DNA of 64,000 bases from Urechis unicinctus. Its lineage: Eukaryota > Annelida > Polychaeta > Xenopneusta > Urechidae. Numbering within the stretch: the stretch's first letter is position 1; every line of letters starts with the position of its first letter. This document shows, piece after piece, positions 9,768 to 21,002 of the stretch. The position numbers were made by a program, and so were the translations under genes. The notes beneath the pieces were generated by a model. The model was given only the letters and a program-made list of their open reading frames with translations. It was not told the origin of the DNA and ran no database searches. Where the stretch lies: contig CM067354.1 in NCBI GenBank assembly GCA_034190875.2, forward strand, positions 48,360,401 through 48,424,400. Reading direction: 5' to 3'.

Positions 9768-11048
9768 GCCTGTAGCGATTCTGCCTACAATAAGAGCGGT
9801 TTTCTCATCCTCGTGCACACCACGTAGACCGGTCTCGGCCACACGGGCCGGCCCTGGAGAGGGGAGTTCCATATCTGAATCTGGCGGAGGGTCAAAGCTT
9901 CCTCTATCTGGAACCACCGGAACCGAGTTGACATCAATATTGACGCCGATCTGCTGCTCCTCAGTTGCGATGGTAATCAGATTGTTGTACCCAGCAACGT
10001 CTCCAATGGCGAGGCTCATATCAGACGGAGCCATGTACAGGCCCGTTCCAAACACATAATCAACCTTTGAGGAAGCATTCTGGAGGACGTCCTGATACCG
10101 GCGGATGGATGACGGAATGTCCACTGGGGAGTTGATGGCATCCTCAACGTCAGCTTGAAATTGCTTTTGGGCATCCAAGGACGTTCCAACACCTAGTATT
10201 TTTGAGCGGGTCTGCGCCTGAGCCTCAAAAATGGCCCATACATAGGTCCTGATGCTGTCGTTAATTCGCTCAACGCCGGTTTGTGTAAAGCCCTCAGACG
10301 TGTCCAGTATGAATGTACTCCAGGCCTCGTCTGCTTCAGGTCCCTGTGCTAAATGTAGAACAGCACCCATTTTCTCCTGAAAGGATTGTAGGTTGCTCGC
10401 GTGGGCAAAACCTGGCTTTTTATCCTTTTCCGCCTCAAAGGCCATCCGTGTAGGGTCATAACGAACGTTTCGACCAGCAACCTTGACGGCACTCCCGTAA
10501 CCATATACATCATGTGCATATAAGACACCAAGGCCACTATTAGCGGCGGTTGCCTTCTGGCTCCAGTCTGTGTTTGGTTGAACACCAAAGTTAGTGCATA
10601 GTCTCTCATATGCCCTCTTGTCATATGTATTGTTACAGGAGTCATAGGCATGATCCTGAGGTAGAGGCGCTTGTAGTTCTGCCAATAGGCGATGCACTGT
10701 GTAATAAAGGTGGAAGGTGTAGAGAGCTTACACGAGTGGAATCCCAGCCTCGAGGTAGTCGTGGGATGACACGCCGCCGCCGGATGTTGCACACCACACT
10801 GCAAAGTTTAACTGGTTCTGCCAAAACTGCATTGGATTTGTCAACCAGTCTTTTACTACTTTGTCCGCTGTTACCGGCGGCACCATATAGTTACTGAATA
10901 GATCAGGAAACTTTGCTGTGAATGTACCACCATTGTGAACGACTTGAATTGTTTGTCGGGTTAGTTTATCTCCCACCGAAATGGCTGGATACACCCCGCC
11001 TGTTTCATATGTAGCTTTTCTATTGAAACTAAAGGCTTGTTTATTCAT
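9741..11048 (-). pseudogene. 435-aa virion-type protein, copy 1 (one nonsense codon)
   Basis: Starts 'MNKQAFSFNRKATYETGG' at 11,048 and is open to 9,741 except for one TAA at 10,728-10,730, where copy 2 has Lys. Notable segments are 'NPMQFWQNQLNFAVW', 'HDVYGYG', 'IPSSIRRYQDVLQNASS' and 'GTGLYMAPSDMSL'. A Pro-rich stretch precedes a C-terminal hydrophobic tail near 9,745-9,800. No catalytic motif was seen. Its length, its conservation in both copies and its place among capsid-type genes suggest a structural (minor capsid or penton-associated) protein, but this is inference. Its ATG is separated by 6 bp from the ATG of the divergent plus-strand gene at 11,055. Confidence 0.6.
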
Positions 11049-11054
11049 AGTGCT

Positions 11055-11732
11055 ATGTATCACACTCTGTCAAATGTTCAAAGTGGCGACGCTGTGTCCC
11101 TGCAAAATGCTATTGACAACACTGCAGGTGATCTATGTGTTGGCCTAAGGTCAATCACGTATACTGTGGGCTGGTACAATCTCGAATCAAACGAGACCAT
11201 TCAATGGCGGTCAAGAACTTCAGAAGAGGGAGGATCTGTCCAATTAAAACCTGGTCTCTGGCGTTTCAGCCTTCTTCAGCAGCAGATTACATCAATAGAT
11301 GTTGATGATGTAAATGGGGTTATTACCCTCACAATTCCTGATAATGGGGCTGCGCTCGCATATCAGACGGTGTGTTAAAAATGTTGGGTCTTGATGACGG
11401 TCAGGGTAGGCAATTAATTCCTTCAGATACTTACATAGGTGATCGGTCCATCAACTTTAGCATCTTTAACACAATTTAAGTTCACCTCGATCAAGTCAGC
11501 ACCACGCACAACATGCTAGATGGTGCGCCCACTATGCTTCCTGAAGTTGTTGGCTTAGAGGGTGGCTCTTTCGGTGATATTATAACCACTTACATCGCTA
11601 ATCCTGTCTGTAAGCGTGTTACTAGCGGAACTGTGCATGAGTTGAAGGTTCAGTTACGCGATAATAAAAGAAGGCTATTGGATAACCACGACTTACCTGT
11701 TAGCGTTGTTCTTGAATTTACAAGATGTCAAT
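11055..11732 (+). pseudogene. Beta-rich protein of the Polinton right block, copy 1 (broken)
   Basis: Starts 'MYHTLSNVQSGDAVSLQN' and continues with 'GWYNLESNETIQWRS', 'VQLKPGLWRFSLLQQQI' and, after a disruption near 11,350, 'GDIITTYIANPVCKRVTSGT' and 'LPVSVVLEFTRCQ'. Alternating polar/hydrophobic character suggests beta structure. It precedes the fibre-like gene and overlaps its start, so a base or adaptor for the fibre is plausible (inference). Lesions are a frameshift near 11,350, a stop near 11,477 and a one-base insertion that destroys the natural stop near 11,732. Confidence 0.5.
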
Positions 11733-12379
11733 ATAAACGGGTATTTATGGACCTAGGCAAAAACCGACAAGCACTGTTCTCTCGGAATATGTCACAAAGA
11801 CCTATGTATCTATTGGCGACTCACACAAAATGGATAAAATTGGCGGTACTATGACTGGAGACCTTGAAATGGGAGATAATAAAATCGTTCAGTTGGGAGA
11901 CCCAATATTGCCTGAAAATGCTGCTAATAAAAAAGTATGTTGATGTTAGACACCGACAGCATCGCAGGGACCTCAGAGAACATATAAACTCCCAAACAAA
12001 ACCCCTCATTACTATATGGGCAGAAGCAAGTGGTGCTCTTCGCAGATGATATGAGTGGTCGTTTGGCCATGGGGCTAGGGGTCGAGACTCACAAGACTCA
12101 AGCTGTGGATATACCATGCTATCCAATGGTAGGATCATTCGTATGGGATTGTCTTCAGGTGTTGGTGCTGATACTGGTCCTATAGCAGTCGTTCCTGTTT
12201 TTAATGGAACGAATCAAGTGGTAGGAATAAGTAAGCCTGCTGAACAACGGGCTGTTGTAATATCTTTAGACCAGCCTTTACAGGTAGAACAAGGCAACGT
12301 TATTAACTTTTATACAACCACTCAAAACAGAGGGGCGACTTGGTCTGTAGCTGCACTCCTAATTGAACTTGACTTGTAG
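11725..12379 (+). pseudogene. Fibre-like protein with phage-type shaft repeat, copy 1 (broken)
   Basis: The frame beginning at the ATG at 11,725 contains 'MTGDLEMGDNKIVQLGDP' near 11,850, a motif typical of trimeric fibre shafts in phage tail fibres and virus spikes. A C-terminal globular part (12,050-12,379) follows with 'MLSNGRIIRMGLSSGVG', 'PIAVVPVFNGTNQVVGI' and 'VINFYTTTQNRG'. This arrangement suggests a receptor-binding spike. A stop (TAA) follows the third codon, and a run of six A near 11,931 breaks the frame in both copies. It starts inside the end of the preceding gene. Confidence 0.6.
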
Positions 12380-12396
12380 ACGTATAAAGCGGGAGT

Positions 12397-12963
12397 ATGA
12401 AACAACAACCAACGACTGCACCGTTAAATCGGGAGCTGCCGAAATGTAGTCTGGGGCACTCCTATCGGTTGAATGAGATCACCCTCAAGAGGCAATACCT
12501 TGAGAAAGAAATTGAAAAATATGGTGCTAAGTACAAAAAATATAGGTGTGCAGTAAACTCAGTGGACGCTGTAGACACTGCTTTAGTTGCTGTGGGTGTA
12601 TGTCTTGGCGCGAGTGGTGCGGGTCTGATGTCTACGGTGGTTGCTGCCCCAGTTGCTAAGGTGTTGGGGGCTGTGGGGGCTGTGTGCGGGCTGGTTGCAA
12701 TCGCAGGAAAGGTCATCAGCAGGCGGCTATCGGCGAAGGTTAAGAAGCACGACCAGATTAAAATTCTGGCACAGAGCAAACTAAACACGGTTACAGATAT
12801 TATTTCGGCGGCGTTTGAAGACGGCTTTATCTCAGACGATGAGTTAAAGCTCGTTTCGGCCGAGATCGAAAAATATACTCGAATGAAAAGCGACATTAAG
12901 GCTAAGATGTTGGTAAGGGCATCTCCACCCCCAGAGGTGACTAGGTCGACCACCCCACGGTAA
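12397..12963 (+). CDS. 188-aa protein with two hydrophobic helices, copy 1, intact
   Basis: An intact frame. Residues about 25-50 are charged and helical ('LKRQYLEKEIEKYG'), residues about 62-110 form a Gly/Ala/Val-rich hydrophobic hairpin ('GLMSTVVAAPVAKVLGAVGA'), and the C-terminal third is a charged helix with 'DIISAAFEDGFISDDEL'. This fits a membrane-active or membrane-anchored virion or accessory protein; no family function is known to me. It starts 17 bp after the fibre gene and is followed within about 10-50 bp by the exonuclease. In copy 2 only the first third remains. Confidence 0.6.
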   Translation: MKQQPTTAPLNRELPKCSLGHSYRLNEITLKRQYLEKEIEKYGAKYKKYRCAVNSVDAVDTALVAVGVCLGASGAGLMSTVVAAPVAKVLGAVGAVCGLVAIAGKVISRRLSAKVKKHDQIKILAQSKLNTVTDIISAAFEDGFISDDELKLVSAEIEKYTRMKSDIKAKMLVRASPPPEVTRSTTPR

Positions 12964-12969
12964 GTACAA

Positions 12970-13660
12970 TTGGCTAACTGTCCATTTAAAGAGTGGGGTT
13001 TGCTGGGTATAATGGAGGCAGTGATAAAATCTTTCTGCAACGATTATACCGGAGTCAAACAAAATACAGACCAGTGGGAGACCACGAGGAAGGGCTGCGT
13101 TGGAGGAAGTGACTACTCCGCTATCATAGGGCAAAACTACTTCAGCAGCTATAGTAAGAAGCTGACTGAAAAAACTAGCAACGAGTGTGTTCGCTTTAGC
13201 GCGCCCTGCCTCTGGGGTACGATTTTTGAGGAGGTTGCAATCGCGGTATTGGAGAAGGTGTACGACACCAAGGTCTACGGCAATAATATCTATATTCAGG
13301 GTGGCACAGCGGCCTACTCTCCGGATGGCTTTTGTGTGCTACCTATCCGGCGGCAGCGTGGCTGGGGGTGGGGGGGGGGTTGGAGTGGATGATTTCTGTC
13401 AGGGGCAGCCTGAGGAGATTGTGCTACTCGAGATAAAGTGCCCCTACACTCGGAGTCCTGGGAGGATAATTCCGAATATGTATAAACCTCAGGTTCTGTT
13501 GGGGCTGCACCATAGTCCGGTGGCACGTCCCGATCCCGACTTAATCGAGAAGAACGACGATAAGGTTGCCCAGTTTATACATGACCTCGATCGCATGAAA
13601 AATGGAACTTTCAGCGACGGTCGCAAATATTTCTCACTCGATGACCTCTATGGTGACTAA
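12970..13660 (+). pseudogene. YqaJ/lambda-exonuclease-type nuclease (single frameshift)
   Basis: PD-(D/E)XK nuclease signatures appear in order: 'GCVGGSDYSAIIGQN', 'WGTIFEEVAI', 'YSPDGFCVLP', then in the next frame 'LLEIKCPYTRSPG' with the catalytic E-x-K, and 'YKPQVLLGL'. Family members resect DNA ends in viral recombination or repair. A G-rich run at 13,365-13,380 separates the two frames, so the break may be a length change in the G tract or a sequencing error there. The C-terminus after 13,520 looks shortened relative to the family (inference). The start is either 12,970 or the second Met at 13,012. The gene is absent from copy 2, removed by a deletion of about 1 kb. Confidence 0.75.
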
Positions 13661-13784
13661 CTACTGGTGTGACCCTGGATCATATGGGGCTGAAAGGGCT
13701 GGCTCATATGGTATGGAGGCAGGAGGTGCAAGCGGTTCGCTGGCTCATGTGAGTCCATTTTGAAAGCTGAGTCTCTATACTACT
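13660..13784 (-). repeat. Right terminal inverted repeat of Polinton 1
   Basis: The reverse complement starts AGTAGTATAGAGACT and continues with TTCAAAATGGACTCACATGA, matching the left ends of both elements. A 13-bp block present just inside the tip of the other three ends is missing here. It begins directly after the exonuclease stop. Confidence 0.88.
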
Positions 13785-13943
13785 GGATCCCCTCCAGTTC
13801 GTCACTTCCAATGGATCCCCTACATTATGTCACTTCCAATGGATCCCCTCCAACCCGTTACTTTTAATGAATCCCCTCTAGCTCGTCTCTTCTAATGTAT
13901 CCCTTCCAACTCGTCACTTGCAATGGATCCCCTCCAACTCGTA
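13785..13943. repeat. 28-bp GGATCC minisatellite, right flank of Polinton 1
   Basis: Continues the array interrupted by the element. Diagnostic variant units (ATTATGTCAC, CCCGTTACTTTTAATGAA, CTCGTCTCTTCTAATG) are found in the same order to the right of Polinton 2 but not at the unit-3 array at 58,144. Confidence 0.88.
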
Positions 13944-14357
13944 ACCGCTGTTGTGGCCTTTCTCAATATTCCCATACAGAAAGCTGAAGATGGAGTATTT
14001 GATGAAGTAGTTCTTGTATGGCGCATTGGACGTAAAGGCGAGGCTGGTGTTGTTTATGAGTCTTGTTGCACCTTGAGTTATTTCCATACCAGAACACACG
14101 ATCAGATGAAGTTGCAACAGTTCAGCTCCAATCTTTACGATCCGAAACTTCGATCTTTATAGATTGGTTCCGCGGTCCACGGTGAACAAAGTCAATGTGT
14201 CCATCCAAGATATTCTGCTCTGTTAACATTTCTACCCGGGCTTTTCGACCGTAGATTTGGAGTACTTCAAAGTAAGAAGTGACACTTTCATGGGGATATT
14301 GGATGGTATATTGTAGATTGGACGGGATGTCGTCGGGGTCCCGAACGCTTAGTATTG
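13944..14357 (-). pseudogene. CSPG-repeat exon fragment, unit 1
   Basis: Read leftward from 14,357: 'RDPDDIPSNLQYTIQYPH', 'SVTSYFEVLQIYGRK', 'NILDGHIDFVHRG', then after a frame break 'EITQGATRLINNTSL' and 'NYFIKYSIFSFLYGNIEKG'. This alternation matches the CSPG/FREM-type extracellular repeat (Asp-Pro-Asp, then DG.I.FVH.G), with the start of a second repeat. A 25-bp segment present in unit 3 is missing near 14,130, which breaks the frame here and in unit 2. The exon is cut by the GGATCC minisatellite on one side and by unrelated sequence at 14,358 on the other, so it is a duplicated fragment. Family assignment is from pattern only. Confidence 0.45.
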
Positions 14358-14930
14358 GATTCTACGGGTACCAAATGGGGTCGGATGGGATTATGACGTC
14401 ATCACCTTGTACCCCCCCCCCCCTTACCCCTTTAATACGGTCGCCGTATTGTCAACATGTTGCTGTATTAGTCAGTGACGCCACACGGCCCGCCTTGTCG
14501 ACTAGTCGCTAATAGAAAACACTTACGCCTCCCTTACACCGTTTAATCAGTTAACCTTACGAGTTCCATGAGCAGACATTACGATTCGACACGCATTTGG
14601 AGATCGATACCAGGCGACATATTAACCGTTCTAAACCAGCTCTGATTTTTCAAGATTCATTAAGTCGGGGGTCTAGTTGAGGAGATTTGTTGTAAGACCC
14701 CTTCCCTTGGGCTCTAAAGCATCGAATGCTTATGATTAATGATCTATAGCTCTAGGTGGATAAGACAAAACTACGAGAGCCAATCACGAGATAACACCTT
14801 GCCATCTGTAGTCTTTGTACCTCTCTCTCTCGTCTCTCGTCATCAAGGTTTTGCCATGTCTGTCAGCCTATGATATAACTTACATATAAGTTACTATGGC
14901 GATCTAGCGAGTAAATAGTACTGAGTGTCA
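14358..14930. other. Non-coding segment with C tract
   Basis: Shared with unit 2 (48,462-49,040) but not with unit 3. It contains a 12-base C run at 14,412-14,423. No credible exon, RNA gene or terminal repeat was seen. Confidence 0.6.
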
Positions 14931-16195
14931 TCATTGTGTGATATGTAGCCACGGTATGTTTGATGCCATGGTGTGGTTGCTGCCATGGTGTGGCTGTTGC
15001 CATGGTGTAGTTGTTACCACACAATGCTTCCTCTGTGTGTTTGTAACCATTGTTTGTTTGCTTCTACCGTGTGATTTGTTGCAATGGTGTAATGTGTTGT
15101 CATGTAGTGACATGTTGCCATGGTGTTATAAAGTCCAATTGTGTGATATGTTGCCATGTATGGATATGTTTCCATTGTGTAATATGTTCGCACTGTGTGA
15201 TATGTTGCCATGCAGGGATATGTTGCCATTTAGTAATATGTCCCCACTGTGGTATATGTTGCCATGCAGTGATATGTTGCCATGGTAAAATACGTCCCCA
15301 CTGTGTGATATGCTGTCATGCAATAGTATGTTGCCATGGTGTTATATTGTCCCATTGTTTGTTATGTTGCCATGCAGTGATATGTTGCCATGATGTAATA
15401 TGGTCTCATTGTGTGATATGTTGTTATGCATTGATATGTTGCCATGGTGTAATATTGTTTCATTGTGTGATATGTTGTTATGCATTGATATGTTGCCATG
15501 GTGTAATATTGATATGTGTGCCATGATATGTTGCCATGATGTAATATGGTCTCATTGTGTGATATGTTGTTATGCATTGATATGTTGCCATGGTGTAATA
15601 TTGTTTCATTGTGTGATGTGTTGTCATGCATTGATATGTTGCCATCGTGTTATATGATCCCATTATGTGATATGGTTTCATCCAGTGATATGTGGCCATG
15701 GTTTAATATTGTCCTATTGTGTGATATGTTGTTCATGAAGTGATATAATGCCGTCGAGTGTTATTGTCCCATTGTGTGGTATATTGTCATGTAGTAATAT
15801 GTTGCCGTTGTGTAATATGTCCCCACTGTGTGATATGTTGCCATGTAGTGACATGTTGACATGGTGTTACATTGTACCATTGTGTGATATGTTGCAATAT
15901 AGTGATATGCTGCCATGGTTTAATATAACCCCACTCTGTAATATGTTGTCATGTAATAATTTGTTGCCTTGGTTTAATATGGTTCCATTGTGTGATGTAT
16001 TTTCATGCAGTGATATGTTGCCATGGTGTTTTAAGCTCCCATTGTGTGATATGTTGCCATGCAGTGATAGGTTGCCATGGCTAGATATGGTCCCATTGTG
16101 TTATATATTTCCATGCAGTGATATGTTGCCATGGTGTTTTAAGGTCTCATTGTGTGATATATTGCCATGTAGTGATATGTTGCCATGGTTTAAGT
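14931..16195. repeat. 54-bp TTGCCATG minisatellite, unit 1
   Basis: About 23 diverged units of 54 bp (some 51-60) built from 'GATATGTTGCCATG' twice per unit plus 'GTGTAATAT' and 'TCCCATTGTG'. Because 54 is divisible by three, every frame without a stop gives a long low-complexity Cys/Met/Leu- or His/Thr-rich reading frame. Those are not treated as genes. Confidence 0.9.
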
Positions 16196-16931
<736 letters not shown>

Positions 16932-18029
16932 TATAGGGTGTTTTTTGCAGCATGTCGTGTATGTTCGCTACCTCATTTTCGGTTGTCGACAGTTCTGATT
17001 TTCGCCTTTTCATCTATCACATACAGTATAAGCATAATGGGTTTTTTTAAGCGCAGCAAATAATTGATACTAAGTTCTTATTGTCAATTTCTTGGATTAT
17101 ATGCTTAAAATATTTGTTTCGATTTTCCTTCCTTGCTGGTTTCATGAATAAAAGAGTCTTCTAATCGCTCGTAGTATATTGCTCCCGAGTATGTTTGCAT
17201 AATGGTTTGTATAATATGTATGCTATCTTGGTTTCTATTGCACATCTCCCTTCTCCCATTGATACCTCACCTTGTAAACTTTGACAGCTAGAAATGACAT
17301 GTTGAAGAGAAACCAACACGACAGCAGCGCCCCTAGCGCTATGCGGTCGGCCACGTGACGCGTTCTATCGGTCACGTGACCTACAATTGCATGCCACAAG
17401 CAGACGGCGCTCATTAAGATGAAAGAGATCACGATGTAAAAATCCTGACAACACAAACACAAATAACAGACACATTACCACGTTTCGTAAACAAAGCACC
17501 ATCATCGAATGACCAATAGACCTTGAACTAACAAACAGTCGTTATAAAGGGGTGTGTCTTGCATTTTAAGGACCACCCATTCGCATTGATCGGATATTTT
17601 ACTCGCATTTAATTGTAATTATCCAGCCTTTGATCTGACGCTAAATGATCCCGATAATTACGATTTCACTTAGGCAATATCATCAAGAATATTCTGCGCT
17701 CAATAATCTATATTTTTATGACCAATCAACAGCTTCACGATATGTTCATTGCCGAAGTCTGGTCAAATTTAGAATGGTATGTTGGCAATAATTCCCACCA
17801 TGCTTGTCAGATATGAGACTTGAGGAGTATTCTTGGAAGCAGCCAGTTTGAATGTGATGTTCGAGAGAAGCAGGACAAAGGACATTTGGAGTCTGTTGGC
17901 CGTGAGGTCAGCGGGTACAGAGAAGGTCGTGAAGACGAGACCACCTATAACAGTCTGTCATCAAACAGTCCTTTGCTGAGAATTTCATGAGGATCAGACC
18001 TCTCGTCTTAACATTAGTGAGGGATTAAG

Positions 18030-18320
18030 TTGATGGGTATGTTGGTGAATGATTATGTGACTGGGCGGGTATGTGCGTGAATGATTACGTGATTGAGCGG
18101 GAATGCTCGTGAATGATTATGAAATTCATCGGGTATGTACGTGAATGATTGTGGGATTGAGCGGGCATGTTCGTGTATGATTATATGATTATGCGAGTAT
18201 GTGCGCGAATGATTAAGTAATTGATCTGGTATGTGCGTGATTGATTATGTGATTGAGCAGGTATGTGCTTGAATGATTACGTGATTGAGGGGGTATGTGC
18301 GTGAATGATCACGTGAGTAA
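18030..18320. repeat. 32-bp minisatellite in channel intron 4, unit 1
   Basis: About nine diverged units built on 'GGGTATGTGCGTGAATGATT' lie in the intron between exons 4 and 5. The same intron carries the array in units 2 (52,190-52,440) and 3 (62,855-63,075), so the array predates the gene duplication. Confidence 0.85.
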
Positions 18321-19866
18321 GCAATGCAACTATTTTTAGATACAGGTACGTTAACTGACGTACACTGAAACACCAGACATCAACCTACCATGATGAAAAA
18401 TATGTTCCACACAAAATACTTCCATTTCCTTGCAGCCTTACAAGAAACAGATAGTATAGGTCTAGGGAAGCGAAACTTGTCGACATTGGTCATTTTGTAC
18501 TGTACAGCTCCATTGTCGTCCTGAGTTTCGCTCGGTTTGACCCCTTGCAGTCGGCGCAAGGGATTATAAATTCGTACGAAGATACGATTGTACAGCGTCC
18601 ATTCTTGAGCATCTTTGAATCTATCCTCACTCAGAAGGCAGCTGCGCTGTTCTTCATCTTGAACGAGGACGACGTCATCAGCTGCGCGGTTTGACGTCAC
18701 TGTGATGGTGAGATCCTATTGGGGACAGAAAATATTGGTCGGTAAGGGTAATTCCATTCCATTTAGTCTTCGGGTTGATAGCGACATATATTGCTTTCAC
18801 TCTGTCTGTTTTCTTTAGCATATCGAAACAGCACACCTGTTTTAGCAGACCCCTGTACATAACTGACATCTTTAAATGACGGAACCACTTTCAAAGTTCC
18901 AAATGTTCTTTTATATCGAACTCTACACTTCCCGACCCCCCTTAACTGGTTATTTTTATCTAATACTCATACTGCGATGTGAACGTTTGTATACTCTGAC
19001 ACAATCATGCTATATGTCTAGAGGATGCAATGTATCTCAACAACTTCTCAAACGACTACATCTACCATGAAATTATTCGTGGATGATCATCAAAGGCGCG
19101 TGTACATACTGCGAAAGCTCTCCATCTTGTATTACCTGGGCATCAAACGGGTAATCGTTCAGTTCCATGTGCTCATAGAACTTGCCCTTTACTGTTCTCC
19201 GCTCGTACACGGTAGCTTGACCGAGCGCGTCGCACGACACGACGTGCCATACCTTCTGTTCCACGGCCCCCAGCACATTCTCGACGAACACGCCCGGGTT
19301 CCAGTAATCTTGCCAGTTCTCCAGTGAACGTTCTTCACCCTGTCATAATGTCATATGCCCAGGTATTCATTTACATGCACCCACGCGCGCTAAATTAGGG
19401 TTTATATATTGATTGAAGACTTGAGAACAACGGACTTCAGAGCTTGGCTCAGCTGCCATTATGTTTTCGCTGTTTTATGAATCACCTCCCTGGTGAATTA
19501 CAGGAAGGTTTGTAATCATAACGTGCTACTAAGCTGATGGAATATTGCATTTGAGGCTTTCATGTACAATTGAACCTTTCGTAAACAGTCAACCGAAAAA
19601 CATCGAGAACGTGTATTAAGTACTAACGTTTCAGTTGGCTGCTACAGCGAAGGCCATAATTTGTCACTGCCGTTAGCGTACATTTGCCCACAACGGACAA
19701 TCCTTAAGGTACCTTAAATACAGGTAAGCTGACTGACCGCTTGCTCGAAATCGTCCAGACTTGGATCTGTCCATCGGCACTGGACGAAGACGACGGCTTC
19801 GAAGAATTCACCGGCCGTGTCGATGTCGCCAAGGTTGAGGAAGACAACTTGGACGGCGACAGGAAC

Positions 19867-20500
19867 CTGGTTGTCACACACGGCAAGGAAAGACGCGTCA
19901 TTATAGCTATACCAAGGACCTGCTTGTCACATACGGTGCTGTAAGACGCGTCATTATGACTATACACACAGAGACCTGCTTGTAAAACACGGCGATGAAA
20001 GACGCGTCATTATGGCTATACACACTGACATCTGCTTGTTACATACGGTGATGAAAGACGCGTCATTATGGCTATACACACTGACATCTGCTTGTTACAT
20101 ACGGTGATGAAAGATGCGTCATTATGGCTATGTACACGGGAACCTGCTTATCACATGCGGTGTTGTAAGACGCGTCATTATGGCTATACACACAGGAACC
20201 TGCTTATCACATGCGGTGTTGTAAGACGCGTCATTATTGCTATACACACAGGAACCTGCTTATTACATGCGGTGCTGTAAGACGCGTCATTATGGCTATG
20301 CACACAAGAACCTGCTTATCACATGCGGTACTGTAAGACGCGTCATTATGGTTATACACACTGACACCTGCTTGTAAAACACGGCGATGAAAGACGCGTC
20401 ATTATGGCTAAACACACAGAGACCTGCTTGTAAAACACGGCGATGAAAGACGCGTCATTTTTGGATATACACACAGGGAACTGCTTATTACACACAGAAC
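19867..20500. repeat. 56-bp minisatellite next to the exon-2 acceptor, unit 1
   Basis: Eleven units marked by GACGCGTCATTATGG at 19,892, 19,945, 20,001 and then every 56 bp to 20,449. On the coding (minus) strand each unit contains a CAGGT that resembles the true exon-2 acceptor (CAG followed by GTTCC) immediately to its left. Unit 2 keeps only about four copies, split by an insertion. Confidence 0.9.
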
Positions 20501-21002
20501 CTCCATTAACTCCCTTCCACATTAACTTTCTGGCCACTCACTTGACTTCCACTTTAACCCTCACTTGTTTTCATCATAAACGTCTTAGACACTCATCTGA
20601 CATTTACATAAAACTTATGTCTTTCAGAGAAGTTAATTTTGCACATAATACCCACAAAACCTAGATATAAGGCGTCATAAATGCAGTTAAATTGGATATA
20701 TACATTACTACTTTATAAATCACTGCATTTCAATGCACTTGATTCCTTGTGACCAATTGACCATACTTAGGGACATCAATATCTCATTCACTGTACAGCT
20801 CACTGCTATAATTTTTCATTTGGTGATGATCCTTAAGTGATCCAATGTCAGGGTTGATGATCTGTCATTGTGGTGGATTATGTTCATTACGGTGCATGTC
20901 TGCCACGGCATACGCCTATTATACATCGTCACCTTCCGATAGTGACAAGCTACGGACGTTACGTTACCTGGTAATCGCATTGGGAAGCACAAAGAAACGA
21001 AA
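20501..21002. other. Intron-1 sequence between two minisatellites, unit 1
   Basis: AT-rich sequence with no recognised gene or element. It has no clear counterpart in unit 2, where an unrelated 0.7-kb stretch lies at the corresponding place. Confidence 0.5.

Larger units (their letters stand above)
124..13784. mobile_element. Polinton/Maverick DNA transposon, copy 1 (decayed)
   Basis: A 13.66-kb element with termini AGTAGTATAG and CTATACTACT in inverted orientation, flanked by GGATC on both sides (TGGATC if one terminal base is assigned to the target). It encodes the polymerase B and DDE integrase pair that defines Polintons, together with an A32-type packaging ATPase and several virion-type genes. 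Polymerase, integrase and most virion genes are interrupted, while the ATPase, a 188-aa protein and some small proteins remain open. The left end is shortened: a deletion joins the outer 70-75 bp of the left terminal repeat directly to the middle of the polymerase gene. No protease of the adenovirus type was recognised. It is a fossil copy, not a mobile one. Confidence 0.92.

Noticed and set aside
11925..11945. Programmed -1 frameshifting at the A-rich run in the fibre gene
   Set aside because: The run is not in the codon phase needed for the usual slippery heptamer, and a shared mutation explains both copies; kept only as a low-interest finding.
17235..19866. Typical nicotinic or GABA receptor identity for the channel
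   Set aside because: Cys-loop cysteines, long M3-M4 loop and pore-lining signature residues of those classes are absent, so only the superfamily is called.
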